Of a stretch of DNA of 20,965 bases, positions 7,941 to 14,522 are shown piece after piece (the first letter of the stretch is position 1; the number at the start of each line of letters is the position of its first letter). A program made the translations under genes and the position numbers. The notes under the pieces were generated by a model, which saw only the letters and a program-made list of their open reading frames with translations, made no database searches and was not told where the DNA came from. The stretch comes from an uncultured Kiritimatiellota bacterium (GTDB lineage Bacteria > Verrucomicrobiota > Kiritimatiellia > RFP12 > UBA1067), in assembly GCA_934667425.1 (NCBI GenBank), contig CAKULV010000050.1, positions 1 through 20,965 of the forward strand. The letters are read 5' to 3'.

Positions 7941-9020
7941 TCAGAAGCGGCCGAACACGAAGCAGAGCGGACGCCATGCCTGAATCGGGGCGCCTACCGG
8001 AGTCAGTGAGCACGCCTCGCGGTCAAAGCGGTAGACCTGTATCTCATCAGACATCTTGTGCCCAACGACCATGAACCTCTCGCCCGGCATGAGTTCGAAG
8101 TCGCGGGGGAACTTGCCCGTAAGCTTGGCGATGTTCCGCAGGGTGAGCCGCCCATCGTCGCCAACCGAATAGAAGGCTATCGAGTCATGTCCCCGGTTCG
8201 ACGCCATAAGGATCTTTCCGTCTGCGGTGAGCTTGATCGCCGCCGCCTTGGTTGAAGGCGACGCGCCATCTGACTCCCTTTGGTCCAATCCTTCCGGTAT
8301 CATCGACCACTTGCCTATGCGGGTGAGCGAGGGGAGCGCGTAGGATACGACCGAACTGCCAAGCTCGTTCAACCCGAAGAGGAACCTGCCGTCCTTCGAC
8401 ACGATGCAGTGGCGCGGCCCGTCGCCGGGATCCGACTTTATCGCAAGGGCAGGGTCTCGCTTCATCGTCATCGGATCGAAGAACCAGATCCTGTCACAGC
8501 CGAGATCGACAACCCCGAGCCTGCCGTCCGGCAGGCTGAAGGTCTGGTGCGCATAGGCCTTCTGCTGACGCTTCGCGTTCGGCCCCATCGCGTCATTGGG
8601 GAACACGAAAGTCCTGAGATCGGTTCCGTCGATGCCGACGGTGCCGGCCGTCGCCGAACTGTAGGCCGCAAACGCGACGCGCTTCCCGTCCGGCGTCAGC
8701 GCAACATGGCACGGCTTCTCGCACGGAAGATCCACAAGGCGCTCCATCGCCCCTATTCTCCAGCCGTCCATGCGAAAGCGGACGATCGCACCCACCTTGC
8801 GGCCAGCATTCATCTCCTCAATCGCGGAGTAGAGGAACTTGCCGTCACGGTCAAACTGGAAATATGTCGTGCCCTGGATGCCCTTCACCGACTGGACGAT
8901 CTTCGCCGCACCGGTTTCCGTATCGCATTCAAGGACATGAAGCGCCTGCTGGTCTCCCGATCCGGTGTTGCAGCCGACATAGCAGTGGACTATTGAAGCC
9001 ATCATGGTAATTGTATTCAT
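7941..9020 (-). CDS. Lactonase-family seven-bladed beta-propeller protein
   Basis: A 359-residue protein of the lactonase / 6-phosphogluconolactonase-like (YbhE/Pgl) beta-propeller family. Repeated blade signatures are visible: GTTYFQFDRDGKFLYSA (50-66), PCHVALTPDGKRVAFAAY, GPRHCIVSKDGRFLFGLNE, IKLTADGKILMASNRGHDSI and GKFPRDFELMPGERFMVVG. The family's GPRH and NRGHDSIAFY motifs are present. No signal peptide is seen, so it is probably cytoplasmic, hydrolysing a sugar lactone or simply serving as a propeller protein; activity is not proven. The ATG at 9020 was chosen because it follows GGAAAG; the longer frame to 9071 starts inside the promoter. It converges with the regulator gene, 15 bp apart, without an obvious terminator between them. 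Confidence 0.82.
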   Translation of the reverse strand: MNTITMMASIVHCYVGCNTGSGDQQALHVLECDTETGAAKIVQSVKGIQGTTYFQFDRDGKFLYSAIEEMNAGRKVGAIVRFRMDGWRIGAMERLVDLPCEKPCHVALTPDGKRVAFAAYSSATAGTVGIDGTDLRTFVFPNDAMGPNAKRQQKAYAHQTFSLPDGRLGVVDLGCDRIWFFDPMTMKRDPALAIKSDPGDGPRHCIVSKDGRFLFGLNELGSSVVSYALPSLTRIGKWSMIPEGLDQRESDGASPSTKAAAIKLTADGKILMASNRGHDSIAFYSVGDDGRLTLRNIAKLTGKFPRDFELMPGERFMVVGHKMSDEIQVYRFDREACSLTPVGAPIQAWRPLCFVFGRF

Positions 9021-9050
9021 TTCGCTTTCCGTTGTGACAGTATTCACCGC

Positions 9051-9079
9051 ATTATACATTGCGCCAGACATTATAGCAA
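9051..9079 (-). promoter_or_regulatory. Sigma-70-type promoter of the lactonase gene
   Basis: On the minus strand TTGCTA (9079-9074), a 17-bp spacer and a perfect TATAAT (9056-9051). A second TATAAT at 9075-9070 has no good -35. Predicted leader is about 24 nt before the ATG at 9020. Confidence 0.7.
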
Positions 9080-9172
9080 AATCCCATCCAAGTTTGCGAG
9101 CGCCTGCCGAATACGGAAAAGCAGGGATTTAGGAACCTACGATTTTTCGATTTGCGATTCGAGGATTTCGTA

Positions 9173-9194
9173 GCGACGACGCCCTCGTCGTCGC
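9173..9194. repeat. GC-rich inverted repeat (hairpin)
   Basis: GCGACGACG, a CCCT loop, then CGTCGTCGC: a perfect 9-bp stem with a 4-nt loop. No T-tract follows on either strand, so it is not a classical terminator. It resembles dispersed intergenic hairpin elements of GC-rich genomes, but only one copy is in this window. Confidence 0.6.
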
Positions 9195-9295
9195 ACAAGC
9201 CCGTCGTGCGTGAACAGTCCGGCGAACGCCGCCGCGAAGTACCGCCCGTCCATCGCCCCTGACCACTTACTTTTTCAATCGACAATGTGATGCGC

Positions 9296-9331
9296 ATCCA
9301 TTCTCACTTTTAATTAAAAGTGAGAATGGAT
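9296..9331. repeat. Perfect 36-bp palindrome
   Basis: ATCCATTCTCACTTTTAA is followed directly by its exact reverse complement, with TTAATTAA at the centre. No T-tract follows on either strand. A 10-bp palindrome GATGCGCATC (9289-9298) overlaps its left edge. It could be a transcript-end hairpin for the membrane-protein gene, a binding site, or the remnant of a small element. Confidence 0.75.
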
Positions 9332-9346
9332 CTTGATCGCGGTTCC

Positions 9347-9478
9347 TCACAAATTAGACAGAGCATCTATTTTCGTATCATCCTTAGCCCAGCAATACAT
9401 CGGCAATGCAATGACTACCGAACACAGAAATACGCATGACGAAATGCGGCCTTTATTCCACCAAGAATCAATGCACAA
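9347..9478 (-). CDS. Possible small membrane peptide, TTG start
   Basis: A 43-codon frame (TTG start at 9478, TGA at 9347) overlaps the end of the membrane-protein gene by 11 nt in another frame. It would encode a peptide with a hydrophobic segment (SCVFLCSVVIALPMYCWA) followed by a charged tail (KDDTKIDALSNL), resembling a signal peptide or one membrane span. No good ribosome-binding site or ATG is seen. It could be a coupled small gene, a frameshifted extension of the upstream protein, or chance. Confidence 0.25.
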   Translation of the reverse strand: MCIDSWWNKGRISSCVFLCSVVIALPMYCWAKDDTKIDALSNL

Positions 9479-10610
9479 AGGCCATCATCAGCGCCAGTGC
9501 AAGTAGAAGCGACACCAATGCCGTAACGAAAAAGACGCGATTGCGCTTGGGTACCAACGGATATGGCTCCATGCCATCTTCGCGTTCGCGAGGCAGTGCG
9601 TCACTACGGCATCCAATCTCGACCATAAAGACACTTGAGGCCGTCAGGATTGTTATCGCCTGCAAGATATCGTACAGTAGCCTCGGTGCATTGGATGAGA
9701 CCTTTGCCCACCCCAATATCATGTCGGAAGCACCGCCGAACCATCCTATCGCCGCCAAAAACGCCAGCGCATATGCAGATGCACGCCATCCGGACAATGG
9801 CCTAAAGACATCTGTCGCCCTGCGTACCTGAAAGAGCGCCGCCATTGCAACAATCGCCAGACAAAACAAGAGTACAACGTCAGCGACAGCAAAACCCTTC
9901 ACCATCCGCAAGCTCATATCAAATGAGTGTACAACTGCGCGGATTCCATCCGAGACATTCATTCTCTGGCTAATCGCCAGTACAGACGCAAAACCAATCA
10001 GGAACGTCGCACCAACTAAAAATCGCGGCATTCTAACCAAAAGAGTTCCCGACATGCGATCCAACATCGAGGAAAGGCCTTCCGCTTCCTGATTCTGGGC
10101 TGATTGCATTGCGGTATATGACAGCAAAGACACCACAACGACCGATATGATGCCATCGACAATGTTAACCGAGCATAAGCCACCCATTGCAAGCAACGAT
10201 AGCAAGAATAGCGCTCGCCAGCCATACCAAATGGATAGCATCGCGAAGAATACCGTACCAAAGCAAACCGCAATGCAGACAGAATGCAGGGAAATCGATG
10301 AAAAGGTGTGCCTAAACGCACTTGAGCCCAATACAAAGACAACACTCGCCACAGCAACAAGGGACAACGCCAATCGATACCGCAATGCGTCCATGACCCG
10401 CACATTCAACATAAGCGGAAGCGATAGCCGGATCGACAGGTAAAGTGTCAAAACGGAAAAAACAGAAAGCGCAAGCAAGCAAAAGCCCAATGAAATCATC
10501 TGGCAACCGGCAATCACCATCAACATCAGCACACTGAAGCCATCCACCAAATCAAGCCTACCAGACAGAATACCATACGGCATCTCTATCAAGTTCCTCT
10601 GCCTATCCAT
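9468..10610 (-). CDS. Polytopic membrane protein of unknown function
   Basis: A 380-residue protein with roughly nine to ten hydrophobic spans (about 22-62, 76-96, 108-128, 131-165, 195-214, 239-262, 279-302, 326-342, 358-378) and a basic linker just before the last span (PKRNR). I recognise no family, catalytic motif or transporter signature. The DNA is visibly less GC-rich than the flanking operons, which may indicate transfer or a fast-evolving gene. Start: ATG at 10610 preceded by AAGGA with an ideal gap; in-frame ATGs at 10628 and 10649 are alternatives. It has its own predicted promoter and lies just downstream of the sigma-factor operon's terminator, so a link with that system is only positional. 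Confidence 0.72.
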   Translation of the reverse strand: MDRQRNLIEMPYGILSGRLDLVDGFSVLMLMVIAGCQMISLGFCLLALSVFSVLTLYLSIRLSLPLMLNVRVMDALRYRLALSLVAVASVVFVLGSSAFRHTFSSISLHSVCIAVCFGTVFFAMLSIWYGWRALFLLSLLAMGGLCSVNIVDGIISVVVVSLLSYTAMQSAQNQEAEGLSSMLDRMSGTLLVRMPRFLVGATFLIGFASVLAISQRMNVSDGIRAVVHSFDMSLRMVKGFAVADVVLLFCLAIVAMAALFQVRRATDVFRPLSGWRASAYALAFLAAIGWFGGASDMILGWAKVSSNAPRLLYDILQAITILTASSVFMVEIGCRSDALPREREDGMEPYPLVPKRNRVFFVTALVSLLLALALMMAFVH

Positions 10611-10685
10611 TGGCAATTCCTTCATCATAATGACCTGACAATCTACCATCCCACATATGGGCTGATTTCCTTTAAATTGCCCTGT

Positions 10686-10714
10686 ATGGTATCAAACCTG
10701 GTGTTCAAAATCAA
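10686..10714 (-). promoter_or_regulatory. Promoter of the membrane-protein gene
   Basis: Minus-strand TTGATT (10714-10709), a 17-bp spacer and TACCAT (10691-10686) with an extended-10 TGA. Predicted start near 10679, leader about 70 nt. A run of nine G (minus strand; 10752-10744) lies about 30 bp upstream of the -35. Confidence 0.55.
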
Positions 10715-10781
10715 CTAAAAACCAAATGTATCTACGATAATCACCCCCCCCCATTGACTTTTGGAAGTTATAAAAGTAATC

Positions 10782-10826
10782 AAAAAAAAACAAGAGGCCA
10801 TGGACGGAATTTGCCCATGGCTTCTT
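10782..10826 (-). terminator. Rho-independent terminator of the sigma-factor operon
   Basis: On the minus strand a 12-bp stem (arms 10826-10815 and 10803-10792, core GCCATGG/CCATGGC, one G-U pair) with an 11-nt loop is followed by CTTGT and then nine T (10790-10782 read as T). It lies 58 nt after the last small gene. Confidence 0.85.
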
Positions 10827-10883
10827 ATGGCGCTACCGCAACTTGCACCACTCCGTGAGGCGTGGGCGGTGGGCCATATGATG

Positions 10884-10997
10884 TTATCTGGAAGAATCTT
10901 CTTGTCCTTTCCTGGAATCGCAAACCTTGCCCATGACAACCATCCCCACGCAGATGGCAACCACAACCCCGACTATGACCAGTACCTTAACGAGCAT
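10884..10997 (-). CDS. 37-residue single-span membrane peptide
   Basis: A small gene encoding a peptide with a hydrophobic helix (residues about 2-23, MLVKVLVIVGVVVAICVGMV) and a charged, hydrophilic tail ending KGQEDSSR. It is supported by an excellent ribosome-binding site (AAAGGAAGAAA before the ATG at 10997), by an 11-nt overlap with the preceding putative anti-sigma gene, and by a terminator shortly after its stop. No family is recognised. As third gene of a coupled sigma-factor operon it could modulate the membrane-bound regulator, but this is inference from position. Confidence 0.7.
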   Translation of the reverse strand: MLVKVLVIVGVVVAICVGMVVMGKVCDSRKGQEDSSR

Positions 10998-11331
10998 TTT
11001 CTTCCTTTCTTTTGTTGTTCTTCTTGAAAATATCGCGGAAAAGACCAAGGAACATCCATCCTGACGCCTTTTCCTCGTCAGAATGGCCATCGGCGGCAAT
11101 CAGCGCAGCCTCCTTCTCCGTACAAGCCTCATCGCGGTTGACCAACCCCACCATAAGCATCGCAGCCGTCACGACCAGTACGACAAGCGCCGCCAACCGA
11201 AGCCGAAACGCGCGTTGCGACTGGTGGATGGAACACCGCAGGCGATCCGCCAGATCGGTTGACGGATGCCTTGATGCGACACACGCCTTTACACGTGCAG
11301 ACAAGACTGCGTCCAATTCAGGATTTCCCAT
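10987..11331 (-). CDS. Putative single-span anti-sigma factor
   Basis: A 114-residue protein encoded just after the ECF sigma factor, with the start overlapping its end by 14 nt. Residues 1-43 are a polar N-terminal domain of anti-sigma size, 44-64 (LRLAALVVLVVTAAMLMVGLV) a transmembrane helix, and the rest a short domain with a basic amphipathic end (LFRDIFKKNNKRKEENAR). The zinc-binding HxxxCxxC of ZAS anti-sigma factors is absent. Function is therefore proposed from gene order and topology, not from sequence similarity. Start ATG 11331 is preceded by GGAAGGGAG; the longer frame to 11391 is inside the sigma gene and unsupported. Confidence 0.65.
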   Translation of the reverse strand: MGNPELDAVLSARVKACVASRHPSTDLADRLRCSIHQSQRAFRLRLAALVVLVVTAAMLMVGLVNRDEACTEKEAALIAADGHSDEEKASGWMFLGLFRDIFKKNNKRKEENAR

Positions 11332-11872
11332 TAATGTCTCCCTTCCTTGACATTCTGTGCGACAACTTGTTGAACAAAGCCTCACGGGCATGATGGAGGC
11401 GTGATTTCACCGTTCCAACGGGAATGGCCAGAAGCATGGAAATCTCATCCACAGTCCTGTCCCCGAAGTATCGGAGCATGACCACCTCCCTTAGAGGTTC
11501 GGACAGCGTGCGCACTGCACCCTCCACTTCGTCGTCCGCCGTTTGGGAAAGCATATCGGCAAAGTCCTCGCACGGCCTTTCGGGCAAATCCGCCGCGCCG
11601 CCCATGGGCACAAGCTCAACCTGGCGGCGGCGATGCGACATCCTGTGGAAATTCAGCATGATCGTGTAGAGCCACGTGAAGAAGCGCCACTGCGGATTGT
11701 AGAGGCGTATCTTCTTGACCGCCTGATCGAGCGTGCGGAACGCAAGCTCTTCCGCATCATGATCGTTCGCGCAGAGAAGCACGGCTGCGGCATAGATCCT
11801 GCCTCCATATTCGGAAACAAGCCTTTCCGCGCCCTGCTCCTTGTCTTTCCTTATCTGCTGCCAGATTTCCAT
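11318..11872 (-). CDS. ECF-type RNA polymerase sigma factor
   Basis: A 184-residue sigma-70 family protein of extracytoplasmic-function type, with only regions 2 and 4. Region 2 spans about 14-80 and contains HDAEELAFRTLDQAVKKI and the WRFFTWLYTIMLNFHR core-binding segment; region 4 spans about 117-170, with LSEPLREVVMLRYFGDRTVDEIS and the recognition helix near IPVGTVKSRLHHAREAL. It should direct RNA polymerase to a small regulon when released by its anti-sigma partner. An in-frame TAG directly precedes the ATG at 11872, so no longer start exists; the ribosome-binding site is weak. It begins about 75 nt after the ribosomal operon's terminator and leads a three-gene coupled unit. Confidence 0.9.
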   Translation of the reverse strand: MEIWQQIRKDKEQGAERLVSEYGGRIYAAAVLLCANDHDAEELAFRTLDQAVKKIRLYNPQWRFFTWLYTIMLNFHRMSHRRRQVELVPMGGAADLPERPCEDFADMLSQTADDEVEGAVRTLSEPLREVVMLRYFGDRTVDEISMLLAIPVGTVKSRLHHAREALFNKLSHRMSRKGDINGKS

Positions 11873-11946
11873 CTACACAATGCCGACGAACCGATATTCA
11901 CTCCCTAGGTAATATGCGGTTTCCTGGCACAAGGTTCAGTCCAAAC

Positions 11947-11981
11947 AAAAAAAAACAAGGCCACCGATCATTCGGTGGTCT
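11947..11981 (-). terminator. Rho-independent terminator after rplO
   Basis: On the minus strand a stem of about 9 bp (core CCACCG / CGGTGG, loop AATGAT) is followed by CTTG and nine T. It lies about 25 nt after the rplO stop and closes the ribosomal-protein operon ahead of the sigma-factor gene. Confidence 0.88.
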
Positions 11982-12005
11982 CGTTTAACGCATTGGCGCT
12001 ACGGG

Positions 12006-12443
12006 TTATGCAACCGTGCCGCCGGCGGCCTCGATCTTGGCCTTTGCAGCCGCGCTGCAGGGAACCTTGACCGTGAACTTCTTCGTGACCTCGCCGGTCG
12101 CGAGAATCTTGACCTTCGGACGCTTGTTGTCCGAGAATCCGGCCTTGACGAGCGCCTCGACGGTGATCTCGGCGCCGGCCTCGAACTTCTTCTCGAGATC
12201 GACAAGGTTGATGCCGAGAGCCTTGGCGTTGAAGCGGGCGTTGTTGAAGCCACGCTTGGGCAGACGGCGGACGAGCGGCATCTGGCCACCCTCGAAGCCG
12301 AGCTTCTGCTTGTGACCCTTGCGGGCGTTCTGGCCCTTGTGGCCACGCGTAGAAGTCTTGCCCATGCCCGAACCGCATCCGCGACCGACGCGCTTGCGGC
12401 GTTCGCGGGCTCCAGGCGTGTTCGTAAGATTAGAGAGATCCAT
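12006..12443 (-). CDS. rplO: 50S ribosomal protein L15 (uL15)
   Basis: A 145-residue large-subunit protein. The glycine/arginine-rich N-terminal extension (RKRVGRGCGSGMGKTSTRGHKGQNAR, within 16-41) that threads into 23S rRNA is typical, followed by GFEGGQMPLVRRLPKRGF. ATG at 12443 follows AAAGGA; the frame upstream is discarded. It comes 19 nt after rpsE, leaving no room for rpmD, and is the last gene before the terminator, so secY does not follow as it usually does. Confidence 0.96.
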   Translation of the reverse strand: MDLSNLTNTPGARERRKRVGRGCGSGMGKTSTRGHKGQNARKGHKQKLGFEGGQMPLVRRLPKRGFNNARFNAKALGINLVDLEKKFEAGAEITVEALVKAGFSDNKRPKVKILATGEVTKKFTVKVPCSAAAKAKIEAAGGTVA

Positions 12444-12462
12444 TGTTTGCTTCCTTTCCCCC

Positions 12463-12957
12463 TTACGCACGGACGGCGGCGATTTCCTCTGCGGAGCGGA
12501 GCTTCAAGAGGGCGTTAAGCGTCGCCTTCACCACGTTGAGTTTATTCTTGGAACCAAGCGACTTGCCGACGCAGTCGCGAATGCCGCATGCCTCAAGGAC
12601 AGGACGCATTCCGCCGCCGACGATCAGGCCCTTGCCATCCGGCGCAGGCTTGAGGATCACGCGGCCACCGTCACAGACGCCTTCGACGTCGTGCGGGATG
12701 GTCTTGCCCTTCATGCACACCTTCTTCATCGCCTTGCGCGCGGCCTCGCCACCCTTGCGGACGGCATCGCCGACTTCATTCGCCTTGCCGAAGCCGACCC
12801 CCACCTTGCCCTCGTGGTCGCCCACGACGATCACGGCGGAGAAGCTCATGCGACGGCCGCCCTTGACGGTCTTCGCGCAACGGTTGACGAACACCACGTG
12901 CTCGTCGAGGTCGTCCGTCGCGGCGTTCTCGCGGCGCTTATCACGGTTCATAGCCAT
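12463..12957 (-). CDS. rpsE: 30S ribosomal protein S5 (uS5)
   Basis: A 164-residue small-subunit protein with the S5 N-terminal double-stranded-RNA-binding-like domain (KTVKGGRRMSFSAVIVVGD, VGVGFGKANEV) and a C-terminal domain with VGGGMRPVLEACGIRDCVGKSLGSKN. S5 helps decoding accuracy and mRNA entry. The ATG overlaps the rplR stop as TAATG, with AAGGAGG inside rplR as ribosome-binding site. Length is usual. Confidence 0.96.
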   Translation of the reverse strand: MAMNRDKRRENAATDDLDEHVVFVNRCAKTVKGGRRMSFSAVIVVGDHEGKVGVGFGKANEVGDAVRKGGEAARKAMKKVCMKGKTIPHDVEGVCDGGRVILKPAPDGKGLIVGGGMRPVLEACGIRDCVGKSLGSKNKLNVVKATLNALLKLRSAEEIAAVRA

Positions 12958-13322
12958 TATTCAGCCTCCTTGTCGGTTTTGCTGGAGATGGATACGCCGC
13001 CGGCAACACAGGCATCGACGATAGCCGCGATGCGACCTGTGAACTTGCGGCCGCCACGATCGACCACCACATTCGTGATGTTCTTCGCCTTGGCTGCCTC
13101 CGCTGCCGCAGAGCCAAGTGCCTTCGCAGTCTCGAGATTCGCCTTCTTCTCCTTTATCGTGGAAGCCGAAGCGAGGGTCCTGCCCTCCGAATCGTCGATG
13201 AACTGGACGTACATGTGCTTGTTCGTCACGCAGATCGACATGCGCGGTTTCTCTGCGGTGCCGATTACTCGCTGACGGAGGCGAAGATGGCGCTTCGCAC
13301 GCTGTGTCTTTCGGTTGAACAT
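12957..13322 (-). CDS. rplR: 50S ribosomal protein L18 (uL18)
   Basis: A 121-residue 5S-rRNA-binding protein of the central protuberance. Basic N-terminus (RKTQRAKRHLRLRQRV) followed by MSICVTNKHMYVQFIDD, the TLASAST strand and VVVDRGGRKFTGRIAAI, all family hallmarks. It starts 2 nt after the rplF stop and overlaps rpsE (TAATG). Confidence 0.96.
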   Translation of the reverse strand: MFNRKTQRAKRHLRLRQRVIGTAEKPRMSICVTNKHMYVQFIDDSEGRTLASASTIKEKKANLETAKALGSAAAEAAKAKNITNVVVDRGGRKFTGRIAAIVDACVAGGVSISSKTDKEAE

Positions 13323-13324
13323 GG

Positions 13325-13858
13325 TTATGCCACCTTCTTGCCCTGCTTGCGGCGAATGTGTTCGCCGACGTACTTGATGCCCTTGCCCTTGTAGGGTTCA
13401 GCCGGATAGAAGCTGCGGATTCGCGCAGCCGCCTCTCCAACCAGCTCCTTCGAGCAACCGCTCACGGTGACCTGGAGGCCATCGTTCTCGACCGTCACCG
13501 TAAGACCTTCAGGGATGCTGTAGATCTTAGGCGAGGCGAAGCCCAGCGAAAGCGCAAGGGACTTCCCCTGAAGGACGGCCTTGAAGCCGGTGCCTTCAAT
13601 GGCGAGCTGCTTCTTGTAGCCTGCGGAAACGCCAACCACCATATTGTGGATCAGCGCGCGCGCCAGGCCATGGAGGGCCTTGTAGCTGTCGTCCTTGCGG
13701 GAGACTACCACCTTGCCATCCTCGACCTTCGCCGAGATGCCCTCATGCATTTCATAGGAAAGCTCTCCGAGCTTCCCCTTCACTGTGACCTTCTGGCCAT
13801 CGACCGCACAGGTCACCCCTTCGGCCAGGATCACGGGTTCTTTTCCGATACGAGACAT
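13325..13858 (-). CDS. rplF: 50S ribosomal protein L6 (uL6)
   Basis: A 177-residue protein with the duplicated L6 fold; the N-terminus MSRIGKEPVILAEGV and the C-terminal signature PAEPYKGKGIKYVGEHIRRKQGK are diagnostic. It binds 23S rRNA next to the elongation-factor site. Eleven nt separate it from rpsH. Confidence 0.96.
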   Translation of the reverse strand: MSRIGKEPVILAEGVTCAVDGQKVTVKGKLGELSYEMHEGISAKVEDGKVVVSRKDDSYKALHGLARALIHNMVVGVSAGYKKQLAIEGTGFKAVLQGKSLALSLGFASPKIYSIPEGLTVTVENDGLQVTVSGCSKELVGEAAARIRSFYPAEPYKGKGIKYVGEHIRRKQGKKVA

Positions 13859-13869
13859 TTTACAACTCC

Positions 13870-14262
13870 TTACCAGACGGTGCAGATCAGTTCGCCGCCG
13901 AGTTTGGCCTCCTTGGCCTCCTTGCCGCTCATCACGCCCTTCGACGTGGAGACGACCGCGAGGCCCATGCCATCAAGGACGGACGGAATGTTTGCGCAAG
14001 TCACATAGCGACGGAGACCGGGCTTGGAAATGCGGCGCACTCCGGCAATGGCCGGAACGGCCCTGTCGGTGTACTTAAGCCTGATGACCAGCTTGGGCGG
14101 GAACTCGTTCGTGACGAACGCATCCTCGATGTAGCCGGCGGCCTTCATCACACGGGCAATCTCAGCCTTCAGCTTCGATGCCGGGGTCGCAACCTTCACA
14201 AGACGGGCCTTGAGGCCGTTGCGAACGGTCGCGAGCATGTCGGAAATGGGATCAGTAATCAT
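13870..14262 (-). CDS. rpsH: 30S ribosomal protein S8 (uS8)
   Basis: A 130-residue 16S-rRNA-binding protein. Start MITDPISDMLATVRNG and the C-terminal GLAVVSTSKGVMSGKEAKEA segment (the usual STS-GxMT/S-xxEA motif) identify it. In E. coli S8 is the translational repressor of the spc operon; whether that holds here is unknown. Starts 18 nt after rpsN. Confidence 0.96.
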   Translation of the reverse strand: MITDPISDMLATVRNGLKARLVKVATPASKLKAEIARVMKAAGYIEDAFVTNEFPPKLVIRLKYTDRAVPAIAGVRRISKPGLRRYVTCANIPSVLDGMGLAVVSTSKGVMSGKEAKEAKLGGELICTVW

Positions 14263-14280
14263 TTCTTGAGTTCCTTTCCG

Positions 14281-14520
14281 TTACCACGATGCCTTCGTGA
14301 CGCCAGGGATCATGCCATTGACCGCAAGCTCCCTGAAGCACAGACGGCACACGCTGAACTTGCGCATGAACGCATGACGGCGCCCGCAGATCTGGCAACG
14401 GTTGTACGCACGGACATTGGACTTCGTAAGAGGCTTCTTGCCAGCCTCGACACGCTTTGCGTCCTTGGCCTTCTCGGCCTTGAGACGCGCAGCCTTCTCC
14501 ATCAGACACTTCTTAGCCAT
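14281..14520 (-). CDS. rpsN: 30S ribosomal protein S14 (uS14), zinc-binding form
   Basis: A 79-residue protein with the zinc ribbon C42-x2-C45-x12-C58-x2-C61 and the terminal GVTKASW. It is the C+ (zinc) paralogue type, but its N-terminal part is about 18 residues longer than the usual 61-residue zinc form, with an alanine/lysine-rich insert (about 10-33). Starts 2 nt after the rplE stop. Confidence 0.94.
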   Translation of the reverse strand: MAKKCLMEKAARLKAEKAKDAKRVEAGKKPLTKSNVRAYNRCQICGRRHAFMRKFSVCRLCFRELAVNGMIPGVTKASW

Positions 14521-14522
14521 GA

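Larger units (their letters stand above)
9080..9346. other. Gene-poor intergenic stretch
   Basis: No convincing coding frame. It contains AT-rich GATTT/CGATT-type short reiterations at about 9139-9170, a GC-rich hairpin (9173-9194) and a perfect 36-bp palindrome (9296-9331), listed separately. The composition changes here from the GC-rich lactonase gene to the less GC-rich block that follows. Confidence 0.6.

Noticed and set aside
9296..9331. The 36-bp palindrome as a standard intrinsic terminator
   Set aside because: No run of T follows on either strand (CTTGATCG on one side, GCGCATCA on the other), so I kept it as an unexplained palindrome.
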